Part shown: piece after piece, positions 9,585 through 20,457 of the stretch
Layout of the letters: each line of letters starts with the position of its first letter
Position numbering within the stretch: position 1 is the stretch's first letter
NCBI RefSeq assembly: GCF_023159225.1
Contig: NC_063161.1
Span: 125,464,958-125,528,957, forward strand
Source of the DNA: Perognathus longimembris pacificus
Lineage: Eukaryota; Chordata; Mammalia; Rodentia; Heteromyidae
Length of the DNA stretch: 64,000 nt
Direction of reading: 5' to 3'
Notes under the pieces: generated by a model
The model's input: the letters and a program-made list of their open reading frames with translations, nothing else
Databases searched by the model: none
Told to the model about the DNA's origin: nothing
Made by a program: the position numbers and the translations under genes

Positions 9585-9825
9585 AATAGGAAAATAAGCT
9601 TCTCAAATCTTAGAAAGGACCACTAGCTTACAAAGGAGAGAACTTGAACTTGCATAATTTCTTTTGTGGAAGAGAGAATTTGTAGGTGTACAATAATATG
9701 CTGGCATGGATTCTATGGGATTGGGATGCTGTGCCCAGTGCGTGCTGATGATGTTGGTACTTCCCTATTACCCTGTATTATGGATGGTCTGTGCAGGAAC
9801 ATGGCTCTCTCAAGAGCAGGACTCT
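9585..9825. other. Short unique interval
   Basis: No repeat and no coding signal are recognised. Confidence 0.3.
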
Positions 9826-10086
9826 CACCAGGTGCTGATGGTTCACATCTGTAATTCCTAGCTGCTACTCAGAAGGCTAAGATTTGAGGATTGCAGTTCA
9901 AAGCCAGGTGGAGCAGCTGGAAAAGGACTGTGAGACTCTTGTCTCCAATTAACCACCAAAAAGAGAAAAAGCAAAAAGCTGGAATTAGAGTTGTGTCTCA
10001 AGTCACAGAGTGCTTGTTTGAGCTGAGAAAAAAAGCTCAGGAAGAGTGCTGAGGTGATCAGTTCAAGCCCCAGGGTTGATGCGCAC
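9826..10086 (+). mobile_element. Composite B1/tRNA-like SINE with CA-repeat tail
   Basis: The B1 head (caggtgctgatggttcacat, ctgctactcagaaggctaag) is followed by gactcttgtctccaatt and a divergent tRNA-like tail (gtgtctcaagtcacagagtg, cagttcaagccccagg). Its 3' end passes directly into a CA microsatellite. Confidence 0.8.
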
Positions 10087-10140
10087 AAGCACATACACAC
10101 ACAGGAACACAGGCACACAGGCACATGCATGCACATGCAA

Positions 10141-10182
<42 letters not shown>
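10087..10182 (+). repeat. (CA)n microsatellite at a SINE tail
   Basis: An imperfect CA array (acatacacacacaggaacac..) becomes a pure run of about 18 CA units at 10145-10180. It starts exactly at the 3' end of the preceding plus-strand SINE. Open frames across it are low-complexity artefacts. Confidence 0.95.
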
Positions 10183-10184
<2 letters not shown>

Positions 10185-10689
10185 CAGTGACTCTCTTTCC
10201 AGCAACATCTTTCCCCAATTCATCTCAGAAAGACTTTATAATCTTGTCTGACAACTTCCAGCTCTACTTTCAACTCCACACTAATCTTTGCATTTATATT
10301 TGTACTTTATTGTCCCCACTGATATGGTGCTTTGTCAGTAGGTTCTTTATGGCCGTCAACTTTGTCACACAGTACTTGAGATTCCAGTTTGTTTGCTGAC
10401 GATTTCATCCATTGCCTCTTGCTTTTTCACTACATATCAGATGATTCATAAATGCCAAGTGGCTGAAACTCATCTCTCAACTACTCAGAAGTGTTATCAT
10501 AAAGCCAGGCTTACGAAAGAAGTTTGTTTCTCTAGAAAAATAGCTTTTACTGTTTAAGAGAGAGAGGGTCCCTCTGTCTCTTGGGGCTCACCCAAACTGA
10601 TGTAAAGTGGATGAGAAGTGGGTGAGAGTTGATATCACCTTTGTGATCAGCGTAGTCTCTCCTCTAACTCCCTTCATCCTGCTATTGCT
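10183..10689. other. Unique sequence, no feature seen
   Basis: This is mixed-composition DNA. A purine stretch gagagagagggt occurs near 10556. No coding motif is seen. Confidence 0.3.
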
Positions 10690-12505
10690 TTTTTAAAAAA
10701 ATTATTTATTTGTGATGTAAAGAGGGGTTATAGTTTCATACGTAAGGCAGTAAGTACATTTCTTACCAAACTTGTTACCTCCTTCCTCATTTTTCTCCCA
10801 TCTACCCCCTTCCCTAGGTCCCTCCATCCCCCCAGTTGTACAGTTGGTTTACAGCATATTGTCTTGTAAGTATTGCTGTTGCATTGGTTTGCCTTTTACA
10901 CTTTGTCTTTCCATTTTGATGTTCCCCTTCCCTTCCTTAGTTCTGATAAACATATATACAATTCCCAGGGTACCAAAATCAGTTACAGTGACACCAGGTG
11001 TAAAACCATGGGGAAGAAAAAACAAAAGAAAAAAGCATAATTTCACATGTTACATTGAAAATAACATCAACAATAATAAAGCACTTATTTCCATCACTTG
11101 GAGTTCAATTCGCATAGCATCATCTTTGTGTTCATATGTACATATAGCTATTCAGCTATTGTGATCTTCTGCTAGGACTATCCGAGACATATACTAATTA
11201 TTACAAATGAGAGAAAACATAGAGTATGTTTCTTTGGGTCTGGTTCTCTCCACTTAGTATGATTTTTTCCCCCAAGTCTTTCCATTTTCTTATGAATGGG
11301 GTAATGTTGTTCTTTCTGATAGAAGCATAGAATTCCATTGTGTATATGTACCATATTTTCTTGATCCATTCATCTACTGAGGGGCATCTGGGTTGGTTCC
11401 ATATTTTAGTAATGGCAAATTGTGCTGCGGTAAACATAGTTGTGCTGGTAGCTTTACTGTGGTCTTGCTTGTAATCCTTTGGGTAAATGTCCAAAAGCAG
11501 GGTTGCTGGTCATAGGGGAGCTCTATATTTAGCCTTTTGAGGAACCTTTATACTGCTTTCCAGAGTGATTGAATAAGTTTACTCTCCCACCAACAGTGTA
11601 GTAGGGTTTCCTTTTGGCCACATCCATGCTAGCATCTGCTGTTATTAGTTTTCTTGATAATGGCCATTCTTACTGGGGTGAGGTGGAATCTCAATATTGT
11701 TTTGATTTTCATTTCTTTTATGGCCTGTGATGTTGAGCACTTCTTCATGTCCCTCTTGGCCATGCTCATTTCCTCTTCAGAGAAATCTCTCTTTAAGTCT
11801 TTAGCCCATTTATTAAGAGGGAAGTTGTTTCTTTGAGGATTTGTTTTGGGAGAACTTAATTTATTGAGTTCTAAGTATATTTTAGATATGAGGCCCTTGC
11901 CTGTTGTATGGCCAGTGAAGATCTTCTCCCAGTCTGTGGGTTTTCTATTTATCTTGCAAGCTATGTCCTTTGCCATGCAGAAGCTCTGCAGTTTGATGCA
12001 ATTCTATTTGTCCAACCTTTCTTTGATTTGTTGTGTTTCTGGGCCTTTATTAAGAAAGTTTTGACCTGTGCCAAGGAGCCCAAGTATTTCTCCTATTCCT
12101 TCTTGCAATGTTTTCAGAATATCTGCTTCTGATCCATTTAGAATCGATTTTGGTGCATGGTGATATATTAGGGTTTAGTTTTAATTTATTATAGGTGTTG
12201 AACCAGTTTTGCTAGCCCCATTTGTTGAAGAGACTTTCTTCCATCCTATTTTTTTTAGCTCCTTTATCAAAGATGAAGTAGGCCTAGTTCTGCGGGTTCA
12301 TTTCTGGATCTTCAGTTCTCTTCCATTGGTCCTCGGGCCTTTTCTTGTGCCAGTACCAAGCTGTTTATATTACTATAGCTTTCTAATAGAGTTTAAAGTT
12401 TGGTATTACTAGTCCTCCATCACTGTTCTTCCTGCTTCAGATTGTTTTTGCTATTAGGGGTCTCTTATTGTTCCATATGCATTTTTGGATTGCTTCCTCT
12501 ATGTA
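10690..12505 (-). mobile_element. LINE-1, 5'-truncated, 3' UTR plus ORF2 C-terminus
   Basis: This is a minus-strand LINE-1. The 3' end at 10690-10800 reads gtgatgtaaagaggggttat, cgtaaggcagtaagtacat and is followed by the C/T-rich UTR tract. ORF2 relics follow: PRCPSVDEWIKKIWYIYTM (within 11201-11494), KINRKPTDWEKIFTGHTTGK (11629-11976) and [19 protein letters not shown]. These are standard LINE-1 ORF2 C-terminal motifs. Frameshifts and stops make it inactive. It ends near 12505, where a B1-type SINE follows. Confidence 0.9.
11190..11980 (-). pseudogene. LINE-1 ORF2 C-terminal pseudogene
   Basis: Broken frames encode the region downstream of the reverse transcriptase, including the conserved W-rich DEWIKKIWYIYTMEFY block near the ORF2 end and the GKGLISKIYLELN block. 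In intact elements this part binds RNA and contains a cysteine-rich segment. At least two frame changes separate the recognised blocks, so no full product is possible. Confidence 0.85.
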
Positions 12506-12507
12506 TG

Positions 12508-12700
12508 TATCCTGTATCCCAGCTACTCATAAATGGGTAAATGGGAGAATATTGACTCAGGTCAGCCTTAGGTATAAAGTGAGGCATTATGTCAAAAAAA
12601 ATAACCATTGCAAAAAAAGGTTTCAAGGCAAGGATCAAGTAACAGCAGGCCTGCCTACCAAGTATAAGATCCTGCATGTTCTATACGCCATACTGCTAGA
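12508..12700 (+). mobile_element. Older B1+ID fusion SINE
   Basis: The sequence cctgtatcccagctactcat resembles a B1 head. After an A-rich linker it continues with ttcaaggcaaggatcaagta and cctgcctaccaagtataaga, an ID/tRNA-Ala-like block. Its right part differs from the tail of the common composite SINE here, so it represents another fusion type. It is strongly diverged. Confidence 0.5.
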
Positions 12701-12779
12701 AAAGTAAAATTGAAAAGAAATTAACAAAAACAACACAGCTAATATCTCTGGGCCATTTTAAGATCATTTGGTGTTAAAA

Positions 12780-13168
12780 ACAATGTGTTTCTTGTGAGTT
12801 CTTAAAAAAATTGTATTGGCAAATATAGCCTTTCTCTTCTATATGTATGTACATTTCCACAAGCAAGCTGTATAATATTCTTGTTGGAGTTGCATTAAAT
12901 TCATAGATAAATTTTTATCTTTCCATTTATGTTCATGGTATGGCACTACTTTCAACTGCTCCTATCATTATTAATTAAATTTTATAATAATTTTCTCTAC
13001 AATAGCACCTCGCATCATCTTTATAGATTTTCCCACGTTTTACTTTAATGTTCTTCCTGAAAATCATTTTTTTCTAAAAATGTTATTTTCTAATTGCTGC
13101 TGAAATGCAGAACATATAAAATATATTCATTTTATATTTGGCAACCTTGTTAAATATTCTTATTGGCC
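12780..13168 (-). mobile_element. Old LINE-1 ORF2 fragment
   Basis: Minus-strand LINE-1-like blocks (plus-strand text ttgttggagttgcattaaatt, catagataaattt, then ttatatttggcaaccttgtt) are colinear with the ORF2 middle region seen at 43560-43900. It may be a continuation of the 10690-12505 element beyond the SINE, but it looks more diverged and could be an older copy. Confidence 0.5.
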
Positions 13169-13645
13169 ATCAGTCAGAGAAACAGCAAACCAAACAATCT
13201 CTGAGCTAAAAAGCTAATAATGATTTCAATTTCATGTTCTTTGAATTCCAAGAATTGCCCATTTTGCAAGGTCCAGGTCCTCCCCAGAACTCTGCTCTTC
13301 ATTCCAGTGGGTTTCAATACATCTCTCTTGCTGACTTTTTCTTTTGTTCGTGCAGACTCTTGTATATTGCCTGCTCTGTGATTGCTCACCTAGTTAACTG
13401 GGAGCCCCTTGCTCCTTAGTTTTGTGTAGGGAAAGCTAAGCCATGGACATACACTGTCTTCATGAAGCCTTCCTGTACTTTTCTAATTGGAATTGATGCC
13501 TCATTCCATTATGCACTTTTAACCTCCACTAGTAATACAAAAATCCAGCTCTTTGTAATTACAGTTTACACTTTTAGGATATATAGTGGTAATCAAATGG
13601 TGATAGATGTAAGAGATGTGATTAGAGATGATCAGAGTGATATCA
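13169..13645. other. Unique sequence, no feature seen
   Basis: No repeat was recognised. The open frames at 13174-13389 (minus) and 13234-13419 (plus) overlap each other and lack recognisable motifs. Confidence 0.3.
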
Positions 13646-13649
13646 TATA

Positions 13650-13830
13650 AAGTTGAAAGGCATGAGCTTTGAATTCAGACCAACCTTGACTTAAATTTTG
13701 TCTCAGCCGCTTAGTAGTATTGAGTGAGCCACTTAATGTCCATTCGCCTTTGTTTCTTCCTCTTAAAAATAATTGCTTTAGAGATTAAAAAAGATGACTA
13801 TGCAAAGTATTTTGATACCTGCCCCACAAT
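13650..13830 (+). repeat. MIR-like ancient SINE fragment
   Basis: The blocks gaaaggcatgagctttgaat, cagacc..cttgacttaaat, gtgagccacttaatgtcc, cctttgtttcttcctcttaa and gagattaaaaaagat match the order of MIR (GGCTCTGGAGCCAGACTGCC, TAACCTCTCTGTGCC, GAGGATTAAATGA). Confidence 0.65.
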
Positions 13831-14576
13831 AATTTTTCTGTACCATATGCAACATGGTCAGTTGAATAACTGTATTTACCACACCCAGTTTAAAGATGAA
13901 AATAATAACATGACAAGGAAATAAAAGAAAGAACTTGATCAACATTGCACATGCATTTGTGGGGATATCTACAACACCCTTGTAGATCAGCACATGTGAG
14001 CTTTTTTTTTTTTTTTTTTATCAACGTAAGGCATGTAGAAGTCTGGATTGTTAGACAGAGAGCTTCCTGGGGCAGGGGCCTTCTTTCAGTCATTTGTATC
14101 TGCCTTTTGCCTTTAAGTCTAGTGATTGGCTAATGTTAGATTCTCAATAAATGTTGAATGCAATTGAATTTAAGAAGGTTCTTATCATAAATGGTAATAA
14201 ATTAGTGAAATAAATTAGTGTATAGGTCACACTTTGGAAAATGCTTCTAAGCTCTAAAAGAGCACGTACTTAAGGTGATGTTAGGAAAGAAAAGTTTGGT
14301 TAGAACCTCATTGTATTTTTAGGTGACAAAACAACAGACCACTAAATCATTAAGGTTTCTAGACACAGCAGATAGTTCCTGCACTGCTAAGCAAAATGAA
14401 TAAGAAATTCAGACTCATGGTTTTAGCCTGCAGTTTTATGCAAGGCATTTATTATTGGTTAACAAATCTAGTTATGAAAGATTATAACATTTTGCTTCTA
14501 TAGAAGTAATGGAATTTGACAAGTTGTTAGTTCTTCATTAGACAAAGGAGTGAGTCATGGGTAATTAAGTTCAATT
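13831..14576. other. Unique sequence with a poly(T) run
   Basis: It holds a T18 run at 14002-14019 of unknown origin, possibly a decayed retroposon tail. Otherwise no recognised repeat or gene is seen. A block near 14130-14160 (attctcaataaatgttgaat) resembles the end of MIR. Confidence 0.3.
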
Positions 14577-14853
14577 ACCTAGGATGGAGCTGGCACTGGT
14601 GGTTCATACCTGTAATCCTAGCTATTCAGGAGGCTGATATCTGAGGATCTCGGTTCAAAGCCAGCCTGGGCAGGAAAGTGAGACTTTTATCTCCAATTAA
14701 CCACCAGAAAACCAGAAGTGGTATTATGGCTGAAGTGATACAGTACTAGCCTTGAGCAAAAGAGCACAAAGACAGTGCCCTGGTCCTGAGTTCAAGCCCC
14801 ACGACTGACAAAAAATAAATAAAAACCAAAAACAAATAAAAAACCTAGGATGG
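14577..14853 (+). mobile_element. Composite B1/tRNA-like SINE with 11-bp target duplication
   Basis: The body at 14588-14842 runs agctggcactggtggttcat, cctgtaatcctagctattc, gtgagacttttatctccaat, taaccaccagaaaaccagaa, tagccttgagcaaaagagc, gagttcaagccccac, then an A-rich tail with (aaataaaaacc)-type repeats. It is flanked by perfect acctaggatgg copies at 14577-14587 and 14843-14853. This is one of the best-preserved full-length copies here and serves as a reference for the family. Confidence 0.95.
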
Positions 14854-14924
14854 GATAGAATCTTCTGTTACTGTTTATCATCTCAAAATACATAAAGAGA
14901 TATTCATTTTTGAAAAATACTTTT

Positions 14925-15700
14925 ATTATCTTTTAAGTAGTTGTACAAAGGAGTTGCCATCTTACAAAGCAGTATGTGAACACATCTTGATCAGTGTCGA
15001 CTCTTTCTGGCCATTTTCTGTATATGTGGTGCTGGGGAATTGAACCCAGGGCCTCATGTATACGAGGCAAGCACTCTTGCCACTAGGCCATATCCCCAGC
15101 CCTAGTGTCAACTTTTTCAACATTCTCATCCATCCCTACCAACTCACCCTTTCCCTCACTTTTCTTAATTTTGTAGCATACACATTGAATTCTTAATTGT
15201 ATTCTTCCCTTCTCTTTATTCATCTGACCCTCTTCCCATGATGATTCCCCTTACCTGTAAGTATCAGTTTCCTGGTGTTTCTTTTGTTGAACTTTGACCT
15301 TGCATTTCTAACATACTACACCATTTGAGTTCACCTTTGAATCTACCATATTTCGGTGAATACATTTGTATGTAAGTGCATAGAGATATGTATTTTAAAG
15401 CTCTTACCTGTAAAATTATAGAATGTCTCCTTTGTTACATTTATGATGATGCAAAATTTTACATGCTTTGTAGACATAGGTACATACATACATGACTTAA
15501 TACAGAGCAACAAAGTAGATGGACAGATGGGGTAAGTCATTATTTTCAAATAATATTATTAGCTCTTTCAGAATTTGTTTCCTTACTCAGAAATGATTCT
15601 TTGTTTGCTTGTAGTGGATGTTAAGGGATATAAAAAATGGCATAGTGTTCAGATCTTGCTCATCACATCTTAAGACTTTCAGATACCTCTACCAAATAGT
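14925..15700 (-). mobile_element. Old LINE-1 3' end, interrupted by an IDL monomer
   Basis: The left end ttattatcttttaagtagtt, gtacaaaggagttgccatct resembles the left ends at 24988 (attatctttaactgcacaaa) and 32620, which marks a shared older LINE-1 3' terminus on the minus strand. Blocks to the right such as cttcccatgatgattcccct fit a 3' UTR. The right boundary is uncertain and the assignment rests on these internal comparisons. Confidence 0.5.
14993..15118 (-). mobile_element. IDL monomer SINE with imperfect target duplication
   Basis: The minus-strand ID-like left monomer alone spans 15008-15103 (gccattttctgtatatgtgg, gaggcaagcactcttgccac, taggccatatccccagccc). It lacks the right Geo-type monomer. 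The flanks agtgtcgactctttc (14993-15007) and agtgtcaactttttc (15104-15118) match at 13 of 15 positions. Either this is a true monomeric insertion or it is a 3'-truncated dimer. Confidence 0.8.
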
Positions 15701-15719
15701 ACTTTAATTAAAAAAATGA

Positions 15720-15935
15720 AAGCCAAGCATCATGGCTTGAATCTCTAATGCTAGCTACGCAGGAAGCTGAGAAGAGATGGACCACAGTTCAAGGCCAGCC
15801 TGCACTGAAAAATTTGCAAGAATCTTTCTTGGAAATAACAAAAGCAAAAGACAGGGCTGGAGGTATTGTTTAAGTGGTAGAGTGTCAGCCTAGGAAGTAT
15901 GAGACCCCAAGTACCACCCAAGGCAGGGGATGACT
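15720..15935 (+). mobile_element. Older B1+ID fusion SINE
   Basis: The B1 head (agccaagcatcatggcttga, agttcaaggccagcctg) is followed by a clear ID-like tail (agggctggaggtattgttta, agtggtagagtgtcagccta, ggaagtatgagaccccaag). This tail keeps the GGGCTGGRG start of ID and is unlike the tail of the common composite family. Confidence 0.7.
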
Positions 15936-15959
15936 GGACTAAAGGGAGAAAAGAATGAA

Positions 15960-17848
15960 GGTACAAGGTAGAAAATGACATAGCATTTAATGGTAAAAGA
16001 CTTTCCCCACGAATTGACTGTATATTACAAGTCTAGAGATGTGTACTTTTTCTGAGCAACTAGGAGAAAAGAAAAGAAAAGAAAAAAACCCCTACATGGT
16101 CCATTTGATGAATAGTAAGTCCCTAGCAGGGTTCTCATTTTGCTCTAGCAAGAGCCAATTATCTCCCACATTTGTTGAGGTTTTACAAACTGCTTGCATA
16201 TTCAAATAGGATTCAAAGGGAAAAAAATGTATCCGAATGAAAATTAAAAGAAAAAGGAACAAAGTACAGTTGCAGCCCAGATAAATTTAAAAACACCTAA
16301 ATAATGTGAACAAAAAAAGCCCCATAAAAAGTGAGTTTTAAATTCAACCCTGGTGCAGGGTAGCTAGCAACTGACCAGCTCTGTTGGCCAAGTGCTTGTT
16401 AAAATTAATTATGACACAGCAGCTTTCTCTCTCTAAGTAGAACTCCTAGAAAATATGCTTGGAGTGGTAAAATGCAAATTGGCTTATGAGGTAATTTTGT
16501 ATTCTTGGGACAGATTTCCCCCCCATTTCCCATTACTTCATGTTGGAAAAGGTTCATTATTATTTATAAAGCAGAACAAGCCCCAAAGCTGATCCATTTC
16601 CAGCCTCATTGTCACTTTTCTGCATTCCAAACATCACTAAAGTCCCAAATGAGTGGCTAATTCTTTCCTTATAGAGCCATAAAATTTGCTTGGGGGTATC
16701 ACTAACTTAGGCAGCAGTACTTTCTTCCAAATAATTCTTATTCTCTCTGACAAGCATTCAACCACCTTATTTTGATGTGGCAAAAACCCTGGTAGAAGAG
16801 AAGAAATGAGCTTGTTTTGTTTCTTTGAGCACTCTGGTTCTATACTGATGGGTGTCTGAAATACTTTGGAGTATGGGCTAAGAAGGCATTTATTAGTCTA
16901 TTAACTGTTTTAGGTAGTTATTCTAGTGCTTTAAGAGTGCAAAAGTAAAAAAAGATGCACTCTTGAAAATGTTCTTTTCCTAATGCATTTGGTAATTAAT
17001 TATGGAATAATTAAATAGTACATTTAATATGGAACAATGTCGTTTTTTTGCAACATCCAAACATTGTTGCCTAATTAATAATTTTAAATTTAAAATTGAT
17101 AAAGTTTTGTTTAAAACCAAACAACACCATTTTCCCCTTCCCTCTCCTGCCACTCCATATCCAGATTACGGAAATGCAAGGCAGGTGATTTTTACAGAGT
17201 GACTGTTAACTCAGGCAAGATGAATGCATCTCTTCTTCAGGGTTTTGAGGCTGCTGTAGAGCCAGTGTGTTGAAGACAGAAGGTTTCCCATCTCCACCTA
17301 AGAACCTCTGACATTCAAAGATGCATCCACATAGCAGTGGGGGAAAGTTCCTGTCAAGGGAATGTTCCAGGATGGGCTATTCGTGCTAAAGAGGCCATTC
17401 AGGTCTTCTGTCTTGATAATTGTGAATAAAAAGCTCTTTGAAATTTATGTTTTCTATTTTCATTGCTACTTGTTTCCTTCAACCCGAAAGCATTTACAAA
17501 GTGAGACAACCCTTTTGTTAGTGTACAATAGGAACAGAAAATTACAATTCTTCTGGTTTTGGCCAATCCTTATCTAGAGCAGATATCTATGACAGCTGGC
17601 AAAGGGAGACTGTTCTGAGAAGATATCAAATTTTAAACTGGAATGGAATTAAATAAAGAGTATTTTTTAATTACAATTGTAAGTTTTGATCTAATCCTTA
17701 TTCATGTGTACTGCTTTTAAGAAAGAAGAAAAATCTATTAGGAGAATCTAATTTTGATAATTGAGTCAAAATTATAAGAAGTGTTTAGCTTACCTCTTAT
17801 CCCATCTCTTGCCTTTGGAAAATGGATACACTCAAGGCAATTGTAGTT
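15960..17848. other. Largest repeat-poor interval of the left half
   Basis: Apart from a short (GAAAA)n at 16063-16087, I recognise no repeat. The block 16370-16830 has balanced composition with AT-rich homeodomain-like strings (ttaaaattaattatgacaca) and could be a conserved regulatory element. Blocks at 16980-17110 are rich in taattaat. No coding frame is seen. Confidence 0.35.
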
Positions 17849-18172
17849 GTAGCCGAAATTTTTTTAAAATTTATTTTATTTTTTTTTTCAAATTTTTATT
17901 ATCAAACTGATGTACAGAGAGGTTACAGTTTCATACGTTAGGCATTGGATATATTTCTTGTACTGTTTGTTACCTTGTCCCTCATACCCCCTCCTTCCTC
18001 CCCCTTTCCCTCCCCCCCCCGTGTTCAGTTCACTTAAACCAAACAGTTTTGCAAGTATTGCTTTTGTAGTTGTTTGTCTTTTTTTACCCTGTGTCTCTCA
18101 AATTTGGTATTCCCTTTCAATTTCCTACTTCCAATACCAGTATACACGGTGTAGCAGAAATTTTTTAAATTA
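17849..18172 (-). mobile_element. 5'-truncated LINE-1 3' end with target duplication
   Basis: The plus strand shows caaatttttattatcaaact, gatgtacagagaggttacag, tttcatacgttaggcattgg, then a C/T-rich tract and accaaacagttttgcaagta. It is the reverse of the young LINE-1 3' UTR. The flanks gtagccgaaatttttttaaaattta (17849-17873) and gtagcagaaattttttaaatta (18151-18172) form an imperfect target duplication. It has no coding part. Confidence 0.85.
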
Positions 18173-18640
18173 AAAAAATTACATTCATGCAATATCCAAG
18201 ATATATTTATAGTTTTACTTTTCTGGAATTTTTTTCTGGATTGGTTCTGTCATTTGGGCTTCATTCTTTTCTGATTCAGAACATTTTTTTTCTTTCAGTA
18301 TTTATTTGGCTACTATTAGACTCCTTTCAAAATTTGGAAACAAATTAATATCTATTCTAAGATGTTTGGACCCATATTAATCCTATGATGATCTCTTTAA
18401 TGGTAAACTTTAGAGGTTAAGAAAGTCCAAATATATAATCATACCCTTACTGTCCATGAGTAAAGAAGATGGTACAATCTCTGCCATCTATGTTCCTCCG
18501 GGAAGATAAACTGCCACATGCTAGCTAGAGGACAAAAATAGATACCAGACCTGACCAAATTATGAATCATTTTCAATCATGAGATAATAGCTTCTCATTG
18601 AGCAGTACTAATAAACATATGGTTTGGAGGGTAGGATAGG
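18173..18640. other. AT-rich unique sequence, no feature seen
   Basis: No recognised repeat or coding signal. Confidence 0.3.
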
Positions 18641-18644
18641 ATAT

Positions 18645-19045
18645 TACCATGCCCTGTGTGGCTCCAAACAGCAGAAACTCATTCATTCACAGTTTTGGAG
18701 GCCAGTAGCCCCAAAGGAAGGTGATTCCATGGATGTAGTCACTCTGGGTCCTCTAAGAAGGCCTTTTTCCTTGGCTGTTTGTTTCTGTCATGGGTGACCT
18801 TCCTGGATTTCCATAGCTTGTGGCTGGATTATTCTAAGCCCACATTGCCTTCTCCTCCTCTGTCCACTATAGGGACACTTGTCATTGAATTTAGGACCTG
18901 CTTGGGTAATCTTGAATAAACTTATCTCAAGATAGTTAAGGTTATTGAATATATAATGACTTATTTTTCCAAATCAAGTTCACATTCCCAGATTCCAAAG
19001 GTGGATATTATTCCAGATGTGGCCATTACTTAACCCACCGTGGGA
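18645..19045 (+). mobile_element. ERVL/MaLR-type LTR remnant (MLT-like)
   Basis: Blocks in order: aacagcagaaactcattcat, cacagttttggaggccagta, ttctcctcctctgtccacta, agggacacttgtcattgaat, ttaggacctgcttgg and ccaaatcaagttcacattcc. These follow the remembered MLT2-like LTR layout (AACAGAAATTTATT..CTCACAG, AGGACACCAGTCATTGGATTTAGG). It is non-coding and highly diverged, with no internal retroviral sequence nearby. The exact subfamily is not claimed. Confidence 0.55.
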
Positions 19046-19325
19046 TTATAGAGCCTTCTCATGGAATACCTGGTCTCTTACACGTTGACACCAATCCACT
19101 CCTTCATGCCTTATGCCAATTTTTAACAGTCATTGCCCAAAGTCAATGTTGGAGCAAGTAAATTTGGCAGAGTTCAAGCACACTTAGCTAGCTGCCTGCC
19201 ATTCACAAATGTTTTTAGTGCCCCCAGCTTGATTGCCTCCTCTCCAGCCTTCTTATCATCTTTCTTCAGGTTCTTCCCTCTTTGCAGAATTCTCTGTCCA
19301 GTGCCATGCATGAGTATTGGGTAAT
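19046..19325. other. Short unique interval
   Basis: No repeat was recognised, and the 63-codon open frame here has no motif. Confidence 0.3.
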
Positions 19326-19600
19326 GTTTGTTTGGGTTTTTTGTTTGTTTGTTTGTTTTATCTTATTTTGTGCTTGTTCTGGGACTTGAACTCAGGGCCT
19401 GGGCACTGTCTCTGAGCTTCTTTGGCTCAAGGTTAGCACTGTACCACTTGAGCCACAGCACCACTTCTGGTCTTTTCTGAGTAGTTTAATTGGAGTAGAT
19501 AAGAGTCTCACAGAATTTTCTTCCAGGGCTCGCTTCAAATCACCATCCTCAGATCTCAGCCTCCTGAGTAGTTAGGCATGAGCCACCAGTACCAAGCTCA
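19326..19600 (-). mobile_element. Composite B1/tRNA-like SINE with (TTTG)n tail
   Basis: The minus-strand copy has its tRNA-like tail at 19370-19470 (gggacttgaactcagggcct, taccacttgagccacagcac) and its B1 head at 19540-19595 (agatctcagcctcctgagta, catgagccaccagt). The left end at 19326-19360 is a TTTG array (CAAA on the SINE strand) grown from its tail. Confidence 0.85.
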
Positions 19601-19699
19601 GAATAATATTTTGACCTCCTAGTCCTTAGTAACTTTTTCTGAAACAGAGAAATCCAGTACTTATACTCAAAAACTTAATAAGGGAAACTATTTGCAGTT

Positions 19700-19985
19700 A
19701 TAGGTGTTGATATAATTTACATTCCCCTCTCCCCCAACTTCTTGGGTTAAATACTTAGTTCCAGGGTAGCACTATTGGAAGATCTTGGAACTTTTGAAAG
19801 GTAGGGCCTTATGAGAGGTCTTTAGACCATTGAAAGTGAATCATTGGAAGGACAGCAAGGCCTTTCCCCTTTCTTTCATTTCTTCCTGGTCATACAATAA
19901 GCAGTCTTGCTCTGCCACACAGTTCCACTACCTTGGTACAGCCCAAAGCAGTGGGTCAATGAATCATGGACTGGAAAATTAACAT
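19700..19985 (+). mobile_element. MaLR/ERVL-type LTR remnant
   Basis: It contains agcactattggaagatcttg, ggtagggccttatgagaggt, agcagtcttgctctgccaca, gcccaaagcagtgggtcaat and gaatcatggactg. The same ordered motifs occur at 35262-35625 (gtggtgaaacctttaggagg, caacagggccaactgatca, atggactaaaaacg), so the two are copies of one LTR family. It is non-coding and diverged. Confidence 0.5.
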
Positions 19986-20400
19986 AGGTGTGTTCTAAAC
20001 AGGGCAATTCCAAGTGATAGAAAACAAACATAGGTGTTTTTCAAACAGGGTAATTCTAGGAACAATTATGTTTCTTAAGACAGCAATTCTATAATTTATA
20101 GAAACCACATCAATAGAAGCATCATTGCAACAAAGATGAATTTTATCATATTCATGCATAGTATTATTCTTTGGGAATGATCAGAAATCATCATTAATTA
20201 TATAGAGATGCTTTCCTATTTTGGTAATGCTAGAGAACAGATAATGACTTAGAGAACATAAAAAATTAATGTTCTCAAGGTCAGTATTTGCCAGCTACTC
20301 AATGTAATATTAAAACCACCAGTATAGTTTATCTGAAGTGAGAATGAATTGTTTTTTTGTCAACAAATATCCCAGAAGGTCCTAGATCTATTGCATTTTT
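19986..20400. other. Unique sequence with a local near-duplication
   Basis: A roughly 50-bp near-duplication is visible: aacataggtgtgttctaaac agggcaattc at 19981-20010 and aacataggtgtttttcaaac agggtaattc at 20027-20056. No coding signal is seen. Confidence 0.5.

Positions 20401-20449
<49 letters not shown>
20401..20449 (-). repeat. (GT)n microsatellite at a SINE tail
   Basis: About 22 GT units lie immediately left of the minus-strand SINE at 20458, so on the SINE strand this is a (CA)n tail. Confidence 0.95.
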
Positions 20450-20450
<1 letters not shown>

Positions 20451-20457
20451 ACACACA

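Noticed and set aside
9858..10399. CVCV- and TH-rich frames
   Set aside because: They are translations of the (CA)n microsatellite and the SINE beside it. The same holds at 20.3-20.6, 36.0-36.3, 52.5-52.8 and 58.7-59.1 kb.
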